From NCBI GenBank assembly GCA_019637335.1, contig JAHBVV010000036.1, forward strand, positions 1-64,000: a stretch of 64,000 bases of DNA, in the 5' to 3' direction. Below, in pieces: positions 1 to 10,264 of the stretch. A program made the translations under genes and the position numbers. The DNA is from Candidatus Hydrogenedentota bacterium (GTDB taxonomy: Bacteria > Hydrogenedentota > Hydrogenedentia > Hydrogenedentales > JAEUWI01). Each line of letters opens with the position of its first letter. Position 1 is the stretch's first letter. A model generated the notes under the pieces. That model did not search any database and was not told the DNA's origin. It worked only from the letters and a program-made list of their open reading frames with translations.

Positions 1-2037
<2,037 letters not shown>

Positions 2038-2101
2038 GGGTGGGCTGTCCGTTTCGGCGCGCTGTGACGTTTGACGATATAAGGTCCGACAACACAATCA
2101 A

Positions 2102-2131
2102 GCCCCCGGCGGTGTCGCCACCGCCGGGGGC
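2102..2131. terminator. Bidirectional hairpin terminator between convergent genes
   Basis: Perfect 13-bp stem GCCCCCGGCGGTG / CACCGCCGGGGGC with a TCGC loop. It sits between the stop of the beta-helix gene (2037) and the stop of the slipin gene (2154), which converge on it. The T-tract is weak on both sides. Confidence 0.75.
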
Positions 2132-2153
2132 CTTTCGTGTGCCACAGCCCTCT

Positions 2154-3287
2154 TTACAACAGGTTGACCACGCGGTCCGCCAGGCCCTTTTCGCCCAGCA
2201 CCACGCTGAGCTTGGCGTGGCCCGCGATCTTTTCGAGGACCTCAAGCTCGCGCAGGCGCATGAGCGTCGGGTTGCTCTCGATGAGCTTCGCCGTGTTCGC
2301 CTGGCTGCGCATGGCGGCCGTCTCTTCGCGCCGCGCGATGAAGTTCGCCTCGGCGGCCTTCCTGGCCTCCGTGACCCGGTTCATCAGATCGCGCATATCG
2401 CCCGGCAGGATGATGTCGCGGATACCGACGCTCATGACATCGATACCGAGGGCCTTGGCGCGCTTGCGCGACGCTTCCGCCAGTTCATCCGTGACGGTGT
2501 CCTTCTCCGCCAGCAGCGCATCCAGGGTCCGCGCGCCCACGGTCGCCCGGAGGGCCAGCTGCGCGTCGCGGTACAGCGCCTGAATGGCGTCTTCCGCCAC
2601 CTCGGCAAACAGCCGCGCGTTCACAACCTTGCAGGTCGCCACGACGTTCAGCCGCAGCGTTACCTTGTCCTCGGTCATGATTTCCTGGCCGCCCACGTCA
2701 AGCACCCGCTCGCGCAGGTCGACCATGAGCAGCTTCACCGCACCGGCGCCCTTGAAGAAGGCGTAGCGTCCGGGCTTCAGGATTTCCTGGAAGGTCCCGT
2801 TCAGGTAGAACAGGCCCACATGCCCTTCGGTTACGTCCTGCTTGTTGAAGACGAGTCCCGCGGCGCTGTCCGCCAGGATCGTCTCCAGGTTCGGGTGCTC
2901 AAAGCGCACCTTCTCCGTGGTGATGATCTCCGCCTTGACCTGGTTAAAGGTGTTCGGCAGGGCGTACTGTCCGGCGGCCAGCACGCCGTGGAGACGGCCG
3001 TTTACCGTCACCAGCGCGCGCTCGCCGTCCGCCAGGTCGAGCACCAGCGCCCGGTTGTCCAATACACCGGCCTTCACGATCACATCCAACTGCGGGTGGC
3101 GCACGAATGCGTCCCGCTCCTTTACCAGGTCCACCGTGATCCGGTTCATCGGGTCGAACATGTGGTACACGCCCGGCTCCACGATACCCGTGAATTCGCC
3201 TTCGTCGATGCGCAGGCCGAAGCAGTGCTTCGGGACGTGTACGCGCTTCCACAGGCGGTTCTTGATGTTCTTGATCAGTCGAATCAT
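2154..3287 (-). CDS. Slipin/stomatin-like SPFH (band 7) domain protein
   Basis: The 377-residue product has the SPFH layout of bacterial slipins: a variable N-terminal region with a repeated PGVYHMF / PGRYAFF type motif, a central band-7 core (about residues 180-300, with VDLRERVLDVGGQEIMTEDKV), and a helical C-terminus with EARKAAEANFIARREETAAMRSQ typical of stomatin coiled coils. Such proteins form oligomers on membranes and scaffold proteases or transporters. No clear N-terminal transmembrane helix is visible, so it may associate peripherally, as in the slipin subgroup with duplicated N-terminal domains. An NfeD-type membrane protease, the usual stomatin partner, is not adjacent. The start at 3287 is supported by GAGGAGG eight bases upstream. 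Confidence 0.9.
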   Translation of the reverse strand: MIRLIKNIKNRLWKRVHVPKHCFGLRIDEGEFTGIVEPGVYHMFDPMNRITVDLVKERDAFVRHPQLDVIVKAGVLDNRALVLDLADGERALVTVNGRLHGVLAAGQYALPNTFNQVKAEIITTEKVRFEHPNLETILADSAAGLVFNKQDVTEGHVGLFYLNGTFQEILKPGRYAFFKGAGAVKLLMVDLRERVLDVGGQEIMTEDKVTLRLNVVATCKVVNARLFAEVAEDAIQALYRDAQLALRATVGARTLDALLAEKDTVTDELAEASRKRAKALGIDVMSVGIRDIILPGDMRDLMNRVTEARKAAEANFIARREETAAMRSQANTAKLIESNPTLMRLRELEVLEKIAGHAKLSVVLGEKGLADRVVNLL

Positions 3288-3401
3288 GGTGTTTCCTCCT
3301 CTATGCTGCGATGTAAACTCTTTATGCCTCGCGAACGCCTAGGGCCAATCTTGTGACTCCGTAAGCCGCGAACAAAGGAAATTCGTATCAGTGCTTGTGT
3401 C

Positions 3402-3481
3402 CGTCATTCCCGCGCACGCGGGAATCCAGTGGAGTTCCACGGTTTGCGTGCCCGCGTCTCTGGAACCCCGCGTTCACGGGC
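3402..3481. repeat. Dispersed palindromic repeat, copy A (degenerate)
   Basis: Starts with the arm CGTCATTCCCGCGCACGCGG and ends with a related arm GGAACCCCGCGTTCACGGG. Arms and spacing match copy B (3541-3627) and copy C (12123-12209), though the right arm is worn. Non-coding. Confidence 0.75.
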
Positions 3482-3540
3482 TGTCGAATTAACTGGTGCG
3501 GACGCCTCAAAACCTACAAGTTTGTGCTGCTGTCCTACAG

Positions 3541-3627
3541 CGTCATTCCCGCGAAAGCGGGAATCCAATGGATTTCGGAGGTTTGTGCGTTCGCGTTGCT
3601 GGATCCCCGCGTTCGCGGGGATGACGG
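3541..3627. repeat. Dispersed palindromic repeat, copy B (intact)
   Basis: Left arm CGTCATTCCCGCGAAAGCGG and right arm ATCCCCGCGTTCGCGGGGAT flank an approximately 40-base spacer. Each arm is itself a small hairpin and the outer ends (CGTCAT...ATGACG) are complementary, so the whole element can fold as one long imperfect hairpin. This architecture is well known in proteobacterial genomes as a non-autonomous palindromic element. A lone right-arm-like piece lies at 3676-3696. Confidence 0.85.
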
Positions 3628-3675
3628 ATCTGCTCATTCCTTCCATAGTGTAGGGTGAGTTCAGTAAGTCGACGG

Positions 3676-3696
3676 CCCCTTTCGCGGGAATGACGG
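3676..3696. repeat. Half copy of the dispersed palindromic repeat
   Basis: CCCTTTCGCGGGAATGACGG matches only one arm of the element at 3541-3627; no partner arm is seen beside it. Confidence 0.6.
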
Positions 3697-4082
3697 TTTC
3701 GTTCGTCTGAATGTTTCTGTCCCTTCGGGGAGCAGGCGGGCATCCGGGGCCACACCGTCCGCGCGGGGCGTTGCTTAAGCCGCACGTTACCCGCGCACCC
3801 GGAGGGGCGCGCGGCCTGTTGGTCCCGCCTTTCATCCGATTCCCGTGCGCGTATGCGCACCGGGCGCGGATGTCCCGCGGTTTCACGTGCGGCGGAATCC
3901 ACACGCCGCAAAGCGCTTTCGATGCCGCCGCCTGATGACCCGCCCATCACAACGCACCCGGGCTCCGAAGAGCCCGAGCCGCCATGAAGCGGCGAAACCA
4001 ACAGGCTGGCTGGCCCGAATGCCGCCCGCTCCCTTCCGGGTGTTTGCTCTGGAGCCCCATGCGGGGCGTCACGCTTTCCAGG

Positions 4083-4156
4083 CGTGTGGGGCGGGAATCG
4101 AACCCGCGACTCTCGGTTCTTCAAACCGATGCTCTAACCAACTGAGCTACCCGTGG
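4083..4156 (-). tRNA. tRNA-Phe(GAA)-like gene with a mispaired acceptor stem
   Basis: On the minus strand the D arm (TAGCTCAGTTGGTTAGAGC), anticodon arm (TCGGT-TTGAAGA-ACCGA, anticodon GAA), a 5-base variable region and T arm (GCGGG-TTCGATT-CCCGC) are all canonical, total 74 nt. The acceptor is not: the 5' seven bases CCACGGG pair with the 3' CCCACAC at only three positions, the discriminator is G rather than the A usual for tRNA-Phe, and it is followed by CCT. The 5' acceptor overlaps the encoded CCA of the preceding tRNA-like element. The simplest reading is a tRNA whose 5' end was replaced by recombination, so it is probably non-functional. Confidence 0.6.
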
Positions 4157-4224
4157 CGGAAAGAGCAGGAATCGAACCTGCCACGGCAACGGCAGTTGCC
4201 TGGCGCACCTTGCGCCGTCTTTCC
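4154..4224 (-). tRNA. Short tRNA-like element with encoded CCA, possible Gly(GCC)
   Basis: Reads GGAAAGA ... TCTTTCC + G + CCA, a perfect 7-bp acceptor with encoded CCA. A T arm (GCAGG-TTCGATT-CCTGC), a D-like hairpin (GGCGC-AAGGT-GCGCC) and an anticodon-like hairpin (GGCAA-CTGCCG-TTGCC) are present. Total is only 68 nt before CCA, with a 6-base anticodon loop, a 5-base D loop and no TAGCTC D-arm motif. If the U before the triplet is position 33, the anticodon is GCC (Gly). It may be an unusual tRNA, a decayed one, or a tRNA-like RNA. It abuts the Phe-like element. Confidence 0.45.
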
Positions 4225-5017
4225 CAACCTGACACCAGAGATTCAGAACCCGTACACGGAACGCGGCCGGCCGAGCACGCCGAAGCGATGGGCAAACCGC
4301 GCCGCCGGTCTCGGGGCGTCAGCAGACGAAGCTTGCCCCCTTTCTGGAGGCAAGCTGCCCACCTGGCCATGCGTACCTTCCGGCATTGCGGACCCGATGG
4401 GGAAACTTGATTCAATTGTATGCGTAGCCCTGCGGGCCACCCAGGCCGCGCTCGCGACGCCGTCTTCAGAGCACGGAGCATGCCAAGCTTGTCACCGACT
4501 GGAAGCCTGTGCTCTCAAAGCGTTTTCAATAAAAGAGTTACAAGTCGTATGCGGACCTTGACATGTATGAAGGATGTCTCAAAGCGACGCACAAAAAATA
4601 GCAATATTTAGAAGAAAATATAATATGGAAGAATGGATGAGAATGTGGTGCGGGAGAGGTTCACCAACGAGATTCTTTTCGCCCATTTCCGTGGTCCATG
4701 TTTTTCGACCACGGATTACACCGATGACACGGATGTTCTTCTTCGCGCCAATCTGTTTGTATTCGTCGTACGACAGCTTCGTTGAGGCCAGCGTCTGCGT
4801 TGAGGCCTTCGGGGCGGAGGAATTTCTCTTGGCTGCGGTTCCAAGTACTGTTCCCAGGCGCCCATTCCGCCATTCGGTATGCATGTCTCAATTCCGCGAA
4901 GCGGATGGCACAGCGTTGACCGCGTCCGCCCGTCTCCCACTCGACATCGCGGCGAAAAATTGCCAGAATGTCCGTCAGATGTTTGTGCACGGATCTCCAA
5001 GAGCGAGGAGCAGGGAA
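4225..5017. other. Gene-poor stretch with a short 9-base tandem repeat
   Basis: No convincing gene is seen. At 4710-4736 there are three imperfect 9-base units (CACGGATTA, CACCGATGA, CACGGATGT), a kind of microrepeat frequent in non-coding DNA of some environmental bacteria. The stretch around 4560-4660 is A/T-richer than the rest of the window. The promoter of the downstream oxidoreductase should lie here but no good consensus was found. Confidence 0.5.
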
Positions 5018-6340
5018 ATGGATCGAAGAACCTTCTTACGTACAACCACCGCCGCCGGAATCGCATCAACGCTGCATCCACTTGCCGCCGGGGCCGTTGA
5101 GAAGGCGCCAGCCAGCGAGCGGTTGCAGGTGTGTGTCATGGGTGCGGGCGGGCGCGCCATGGGCCTGCTGAAGACCTTTTCCGAAAGCCCCTACGCGGAC
5201 GTCGTGGCCATCGCCGATATCGACAGCCGGCGTATTCCTGAAGCGGTTAGCGAAGTGGAACAGCGCCAGGGGTCCAAGCCCTGGACGACGGGCGATTTCC
5301 GCAAGATCATCGACGACCCGACGATCGACGCACTGGTCATCGGAACGCCCGACCACTGGCACGCCATCCCCACCATCCTGGCCTGCATGGCGGGCAAGGA
5401 CGTCTACGTCGAGAAGCCGGACGGCCACAACATGGTGGAAGGCCAGCGGATGGTGGCCGCCATGCGCAAGCACAGCCGCATTGTCCAGATGGGATCGCAA
5501 CACCGCGCAACCGAGCGCCTGCAATCGGCCATTGAATATGTCAGGAGCGGCGCATTGGGACGCTGCCTGGTGGCGAAGGCCTGGGAAAGCACGCGGCAGG
5601 GTTCGATTGGCCACATTCCGGATGAAGCGCCGCCCGAAGGCGTCGACTACGACATGTGGCTGGGCGGCGCGCCGAAGCGCCCCTTCAACCCGCGCCGTTT
5701 TCACGGCAACTGGCGCTGGTTCTACGACTATGGCACGGGCGACCTGGGCAATGATGGCGTGCATCGTCTCGACATGGCGGTGGCCCTGCTGAACGCCGCC
5801 TGCGAAGCCCAGGGCGACGAATCCCTCGGTATGCCGCGGAAGATTACGGCCAGCGGCGGCAAGTGGTACTTCGACGACATGCAGGAGTTCCCCGACACGC
5901 TCCAGGTCAACTACGAATACGAAGGGGCATTCCCCAAGTTACTGACCTACGAAATGCGCATATGGTCGCCCTACCCCATGAATGGGCTGGGCGAAGGGGC
6001 CGCCGTATACGGGGACAACGGCTACATCGAAATCGGCAACAACGGCTGGCGGGCCTTCGAAGGCCGCGAGCAGATCAAGCTCGTCGAAGGCGACAGCCAC
6101 GAGCGCCCCCACGTGCAGGATTTCATCGACTGCGTGAAGTCGCGCAACCGGCCCTACTGCGATCTGGAAACCGTAGGCCACCCGGCCTCCGTGCTGTGCC
6201 ACGCCGGCAACATTTCCGCCCGCCTCGGCCGTCAGTTGACGCTCGACGCCGCGTCGGAAACCTTCATAGACGACAACGAGGCCAACGCCCTGCGCACACG
6301 GCCCGAGTATCGCGCGCCGTGGCTATTGCCCGAAGTGTAG
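5018..6340 (+). CDS. Tat-exported Gfo/Idh/MocA family oxidoreductase
   Basis: The 440-residue product begins MDRRTFLRTTTAAGIAS, a Tat signal peptide (RRTFL, hydrophobic core, LAAGA cleavage region), so the enzyme is exported folded with its NAD(P) cofactor. A Rossmann nucleotide-binding segment follows (VMGAGGRAMGLLKTF, near residue 40), then the family EKP motif (DVYVEKPDGHN) and a C-terminal alpha/beta domain with PKRPFNPRRFHGNWRWFYDY and GNDGVHRLDMA. These are typical of the large sugar or inositol dehydrogenase expansions in Planctomycetes and Hydrogenedentes. The substrate cannot be read from sequence. The start at 5018 is chosen because it begins the Tat motif and has GAGGAG upstream; the frame stays open for 444 bases further up without protein-like content. 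It stands alone. Confidence 0.92.
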   Translation: MDRRTFLRTTTAAGIASTLHPLAAGAVEKAPASERLQVCVMGAGGRAMGLLKTFSESPYADVVAIADIDSRRIPEAVSEVEQRQGSKPWTTGDFRKIIDDPTIDALVIGTPDHWHAIPTILACMAGKDVYVEKPDGHNMVEGQRMVAAMRKHSRIVQMGSQHRATERLQSAIEYVRSGALGRCLVAKAWESTRQGSIGHIPDEAPPEGVDYDMWLGGAPKRPFNPRRFHGNWRWFYDYGTGDLGNDGVHRLDMAVALLNAACEAQGDESLGMPRKITASGGKWYFDDMQEFPDTLQVNYEYEGAFPKLLTYEMRIWSPYPMNGLGEGAAVYGDNGYIEIGNNGWRAFEGREQIKLVEGDSHERPHVQDFIDCVKSRNRPYCDLETVGHPASVLCHAGNISARLGRQLTLDAASETFIDDNEANALRTRPEYRAPWLLPEV

Positions 6341-6732
6341 GCGGTTACTATTCATTCGAAGCGTACGGCTGTGCGGCAAAGGTGAAGCAATCCTGCTACG
6401 GGCCGCCTCCACGGGCGATCAAGGACGCTTTGCCCGATCCTGAAAGATTGCTATAACGGGCTTATGGCGGTTGGCGCTACCGGTCCCTTAATTTCTTGAA
6501 ACCGCATAGAACGCAAAGAGCGCAAAAGGCTCTTATTTGAGCGCTTGAAGATTTCGGAGGCTAAAGATCTCTTTCTGCTTCGTACGCTCCGTTCCTTCGT
6601 GTTGGCGATATTTGCTGATTGCGGCCACCGGACAACCTACGCCGATTAAGCCCAGCATTGTTGACTACGCCCCCCTGTCCGGCTAAGCTGCTCGTATCCA
6701 GTCCCTAGCGAATTCTATAGCGGGATATACCC
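6341..6732. other. Intergenic stretch, no gene seen
   Basis: No reading frame with protein-like content and no RNA gene was recognised. It holds one short dispersed motif (6501-6529). No sigma-54 type promoter (GG-N10-GC) stands out ahead of rtcR. Confidence 0.5.
6501..6529. repeat. Short dispersed motif upstream of rtcR
   Basis: The core GAACGCAAAGAGCGCAAAA matches GAACGCAGAGGGCGCAAAG at 8343-8361, and both are preceded by a CCGC-A motif. The two copies bracket the rtcR gene in the same orientation. Confidence 0.5.
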
Positions 6733-8334
6733 ATGGCGAAAAAGAAAAACGTGGTAATCGGGTTTCTGGGAACGATCCTGGATCGGGTGGGGCGTTCGGA
6801 GAAGCGCTGGGAGAAGTGGCGGCCTTCGGTGGATCTCTGCCGTCAGGCGGGGCTGCCCGTGGCGCGGCTGGACCTGTTGACGGAGCAGGCGCACTACCGC
6901 ACGGCGAATCGGGTGCGGCGGGATATTCAGGAGGCGTCGCCCGATACCGAGGTGACCTTTCACGACGCCCACTGCGATGACCCGTGGGACTTCGTGGAGG
7001 TCTACGCGATGCTGCACGACTTCGCGCGAAGCTATCCCTTCGATACGGACAAGGAGGAGTACCTCGTCCACCTGACCACCGGTACGCACGTGGCGCAGAT
7101 TTGCCTCTTCCTGCTCACCGAGGCGCGTTATATCCCCGGGCGCCTGGTGCAGACGAGTCCCGGGCGCGGGGCGGCGCCGCGGAGTCCGGGGAACTACGAT
7201 ATTATCGACCTGGACCTCTCGAAGTACGATCAACTGGCCAAGCGCTTCAAGCAGGACCAGCGGGATGACGTTTCGCTGCTGAAATCGGGCATCCAGACAC
7301 GAAACGCGGCGTTCAACGCGCTCATCGACGAGGTGGAGCAGGTGGCGGTGCACAGCCGTCAGCCGATCCTGCTCAGCGGGCCCACGGGCGCGGGCAAATC
7401 ACAACTGGCGCGCCAGATCTACGCGTTAAAACGGCTGCGGCAGCGCCTGCAGGGGCCGCTTGTTTCGGTGAACTGCGCCACGCTGCGCGGGGACACGGCG
7501 ATGGCGACGCTGTTCGGCCACAAACGCGGCGGATTCACGGGGGCCACCACGGACCGGCCGGGTTTGCTGAGGACCGCGAACAAGGGGCTGCTCTTTCTGG
7601 ATGAAGTGGGGGAGTTGGGCATGGACGAGCAGGCGATGCTCCTGCAGGCCATTGAAGAGAAGCGTTTCCTTCCCGTGGGCGCGGATGTGCCGGTGGAGAG
7701 CGATTTTCAACTGATTTGCGGGAGCAACCGTGACCTGGTTGCGCGGGTGGCGGAGGGGCGTTTCCGGGAGGATTTGATGGCGCGGATTAATCTGTGGTCT
7801 TTCCGCCTGCCGGGGCTACGAGAGCGCAAGGAGGATATTGCGCCGAACATCGACTACGAATTGGATCAGACGGCGCAGCGGCGGGGGAGCCATGTGCAGT
7901 TCAGCAGGGAGGCGCTCAGCCAGTTCCTGAAGTTCGCCACGGGGCCCGAGGGGCAATGGAACGGCAATTTCCGCGATCTGGGGGCGGCGATCACGCGCAT
8001 GGCGACGCTGGCGCAGGGCGGGCGCATTACAGTGGCCGAAGTGCAGCGGGAACTCGACCGCCTGCGGCGCGATTGGAATCCGCCGCGGCGCGATGAGGCC
8101 AGTGAACGGTTGGAGCACGTGCTGGGAGCCGAGGCCGTGGAAGAGATTGACCCCTTTGATCGGGTACAGTTGGCGGAGGTGATCCGTGTGTGCCGGGAAA
8201 GCCGGAATCTCTCCGAGGCGGGGCGGAAGTTGTTCGCGGTGTCGCGGACGAAGCGGAAATCGACCAATGACGCGGACCGGTTGGGGAAGTATCTGGCGAA
8301 GTTTGGGTTGGATTGGAAGAGGGTGGTTGGGTAG
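6733..8334 (+). CDS. rtcR: RtcR-type CARF-domain sigma-54-dependent activator of RNA repair
   Basis: 533 residues in the RtcR order: an N-terminal CARF-like sensor domain (about 1-185, with HLTTGTHVAQICLFLL), an AAA+ sigma-54 interaction ATPase (about 190-430) and a short C-terminal DNA-binding region. The Walker A motif is GPTGAGKS near residue 215 and the sigma-54 contact loop is GGFTGA near residue 266 (GAFTGA in most family members). Walker B is LLFLDEVGEL near 287. In characterised bacteria RtcR is held inactive by its CARF domain until an RNA-derived ligand is sensed, and then switches on rtcBA (RNA ligase and RNA 3'-phosphate cyclase). Neither rtcB nor rtcA nor another RNA-repair gene is next to it here, so its target is unknown. 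A fragment of a second RtcR tail lies just downstream. Confidence 0.93.
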   Translation: MAKKKNVVIGFLGTILDRVGRSEKRWEKWRPSVDLCRQAGLPVARLDLLTEQAHYRTANRVRRDIQEASPDTEVTFHDAHCDDPWDFVEVYAMLHDFARSYPFDTDKEEYLVHLTTGTHVAQICLFLLTEARYIPGRLVQTSPGRGAAPRSPGNYDIIDLDLSKYDQLAKRFKQDQRDDVSLLKSGIQTRNAAFNALIDEVEQVAVHSRQPILLSGPTGAGKSQLARQIYALKRLRQRLQGPLVSVNCATLRGDTAMATLFGHKRGGFTGATTDRPGLLRTANKGLLFLDEVGELGMDEQAMLLQAIEEKRFLPVGADVPVESDFQLICGSNRDLVARVAEGRFREDLMARINLWSFRLPGLRERKEDIAPNIDYELDQTAQRRGSHVQFSREALSQFLKFATGPEGQWNGNFRDLGAAITRMATLAQGGRITVAEVQRELDRLRRDWNPPRRDEASERLEHVLGAEAVEEIDPFDRVQLAEVIRVCRESRNLSEAGRKLFAVSRTKRKSTNDADRLGKYLAKFGLDWKRVVG

Positions 8335-8362
8335 CCGCGAAAGAACGCAGAGGGCGCAAAGA
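8334..8362. repeat. Short dispersed motif downstream of rtcR
   Basis: GAACGCAGAGGGCGCAAAG immediately follows the rtcR stop codon and matches the copy at 6501-6529 upstream of the gene. Confidence 0.5.
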
Positions 8363-8472
8363 TGAGTCGGCTTTGCTGTTTCACGGGCGGAGCGGAACGT
8401 GTGCTTGACGCGGATAGGGTTGGGAAGGAACTGGAACAGATTGGGCTGGATTGTGGGCCGGCACTCAAATAG
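8362..8472 (+). pseudogene. Remnant of a second RtcR C-terminus
   Basis: An ATG-started 36-codon frame ends with DADRVGKELEQIGLDCGPALK. This aligns with the last residues of the intact RtcR upstream (DADRLGKYLAKFGLDWKRVVG). The DNA also matches (GACGCGGAT...TTGGGAAGGAACTGG against GACGCGGAC...TTGGGGAAGTATCTGG). It is most simply the tail end of a duplicated or replaced rtcR copy. The first 13 codons do not resemble RtcR. A function as a small peptide is possible but unsupported. Confidence 0.6.
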
Positions 8473-8527
8473 AATGCACTTTTCTGGTGATTCAAGGACT
8501 TGAACTAAATGAGAAGGTAACACAGCA

Positions 8528-9028
8528 ATGGCCACGTTTAGGGAGCTGGCGGCGGACACTGCCCCGGCCGGTATGCTCTTCGATATAGCGCATCAGTTGG
8601 TATGGTACGAGAGCGATGGCTTTACGGAACACCTCGAGCGTTTGTCACGGGAAGCGCGGCTGGTATTCGTTTTGTGGAACTTCGACAACGAGATTCACAA
8701 CGGCGGCTTTGACCAGTTCTTCTTCAATTCCCTCGGCGACCAGTGCGAGGAGATTCTGGGCTATCTCGACGAGGTCGGAGCGGAAAACTGCCACCGGATG
8801 CTGCGTTCGGCGATGTCGCAATTTCCGGGCGGAGAAGTCCCGGCGGACCGTCTCAAGCGACAGGAGGTGCTGTTGAAGATTACGGAATCGAAGTCGGTCA
8901 GCGACGCATTCAACGCGCTAGATGGCGAGTTTTACCGATACGAAGACGGATTGAGCGATTTGCTGGAGGAGTTCATTCGGAAACATCCGGATGTAACGGT
9001 GGAGAATCTTGATGCGTCGGGCAAGTAG
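8528..9028 (+). CDS. DMP19-family (DUF4375) protein
   Basis: The 166-residue acidic product carries the family signature FDNEIHNGGFDQFFFNSLGD near residues 55-75, and a helical C-terminal half. The founding member, DMP19 of Neisseria, is a DNA-mimic protein that binds a nucleoid or repressor protein; many other members are uncharacterised and sit in toxin/immunity or accessory loci. It follows the rtcR region by about 190 bases on the same strand, but nothing shows co-regulation. The start at 8528 has GAGAAGGT at a reasonable distance. No signal peptide or membrane segment is visible. Confidence 0.8.
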   Translation: MATFRELAADTAPAGMLFDIAHQLVWYESDGFTEHLERLSREARLVFVLWNFDNEIHNGGFDQFFFNSLGDQCEEILGYLDEVGAENCHRMLRSAMSQFPGGEVPADRLKRQEVLLKITESKSVSDAFNALDGEFYRYEDGLSDLLEEFIRKHPDVTVENLDASGK

Positions 9029-9274
9029 CGGGAGGTACCTATGTGCGATTTAACAAGGGACCGGCGCGTCAGGAACGGAAAGACAACTCGAAGCCTCGGA
9101 GCTTGAAGGGGGCGCCTGGTGAGTCTTCATGGACGTGGAGACTTAAAACACCGCATGGCGGAATCCCGGGATATATTAAGAAAGGCGCGGCGCGCTTCAA
9201 ACGGTGTCACGGGACCCCCCCGGAGGTGAGGCGCTGCGGTCGTTGCGCCGGCGCGAGAGAAAAGGAGTGCGGGC

Positions 9275-10264
9275 ATGCGGGTTGCGGTGTTCAGTTCGAA
9301 AACGTATACGCGGCGGTTCTTCGACAGCCACAATACGCGGTTCAAGCATGAGTTGGTGTACCTGGAGCCGAAGCTGACCGAGCGTACGGCGGTTCTGGCG
9401 GAGGGGTGCGACGCCGCCTGTGTCTTTGTGAACGACGAGCCGGACGCGGGGGCGCTGGCGGCCCTGGCGTCGCGCGGGGTGCGGCTCCTGGCCCTGCGCT
9501 GCGCGGGCTTTAACCATGTCGACCTGGCGGCGGCCGAGCAGCACGGGATCACGGTGGTTCGCGTGCCGGCCTATTCGCCCCATGCGGTGGCGGAGCACAC
9601 GCTGGCGCTTATGCTGGCGCTGAACCGCCGGATTGTGCGGGCCTACAACCGCGTGCGGGACGGGAACCTGGAGCTGGAGGGGCTGCTGGGCTTCGACTTC
9701 CACGGGCGCACCGCCGGGATTATCGGGACGGGCAAGATCGGCGCGCGTGTGGCCACCGTCATGCAGGCGCTGGGGTGCCGCGTTCTGGCGCATGATCAGC
9801 GCGAGGATCCGGAACTTGTTGCGGCGGGTGTGAAGTATACGGATCTCCCGGCGCTCTACCGCGCTTCGGATGTAATTTCGCTGCATTGCCCGCTGACGCG
9901 GGAGACGCGCCACCTGATCGATAGCGAGGCGATCGCGCAGATGAAGTGGGGCGTGATGCTGATCAATACCAGCCGCGGCCGTCTGATCAACACGGCGGAC
10001 GTAATCGCCGGGCTGAAGTCGGGCCAGATCGGCTATTTCGGCATCGACGTGTACGAAGAGGAAGAGTCGCTCTTCTTCTCGGATCTTTCCGGCGAGATTA
10101 TCCAGGACGATGTCTTTGCCCGCCTGCTGACCTTTCCCAACGTGCTGGTCACCGGTCACCAGGCGTTCTTCACGGAAGAGGCCCTGTCCAACATCGCGGA
10201 GACGACCCTGGGCAACATCACCCAGTTTGAAGCGACGGGCGCCTGCGATAATGCGGTGCGGTAG
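9275..10264 (+). CDS. ldhA: D-lactate dehydrogenase-type 2-hydroxyacid dehydrogenase
   Basis: 329 residues with the full D-isomer 2-hydroxyacid dehydrogenase fold. The catalytic-domain segment [15 protein letters not shown] is followed by the NAD-binding GTGKIG (near residue 150), the SLHCPLT loop, [10 protein letters not shown] with the substrate Arg, the GIDVYEEEE Glu region, and the GHQAF motif with the catalytic His. The segment [14 protein letters not shown] with [11 protein letters not shown] is characteristic of the LdhA (fermentative D-lactate dehydrogenase) branch, which reduces pyruvate to D-lactate with NADH. It points to a fermentative or redox-balancing capacity. The start at 9275 is backed by AAAAGGAG. 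It has no operon partner. Confidence 0.9.
   Translation: MRVAVFSSKTYTRRFFDSHNTRFKHELVYLEPKLTERTAVLAEGCDAACVFVNDEPDAGALAALASRGVRLLALRCAGFNHVDLAAAEQHGITVVRVPAYSPHAVAEHTLALMLALNRRIVRAYNRVRDGNLELEGLLGFDFHGRTAGIIGTGKIGARVATVMQALGCRVLAHDQREDPELVAAGVKYTDLPALYRASDVISLHCPLTRETRHLIDSEAIAQMKWGVMLINTSRGRLINTADVIAGLKSGQIGYFGIDVYEEEESLFFSDLSGEIIQDDVFARLLTFPNVLVTGHQAFFTEEALSNIAETTLGNITQFEATGACDNAVR

Noticed and set aside
4154-4250. selC (selenocysteine tRNA), because the T arm and acceptor resemble selC 3' ends
   Set aside because: No TCA anticodon and no long variable arm can be folded from the upstream sequence, and the whole element closes in 68 nt.
3845-4561. A 238-codon frame across the tRNA-like pair giving GIEPATLGSSNR and EQESNLP
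   Set aside because: These peptides are the well-known false translations of tRNA complement strands, and the frame crosses two RNA elements.
8335-8527. Sigma-54 promoter for the DMP19-like gene under RtcR
   Set aside because: A GGCAC...TGC match has the wrong spacing (14 bases between GG and GC) and no activator sites were seen.
9043-9351. 102-codon frame overlapping the start of ldhA
   Set aside because: Composition is not protein-like, it overlaps ldhA and no motif is seen. A 21-codon frame at 9040 with a good GGGAGG is too short to call.
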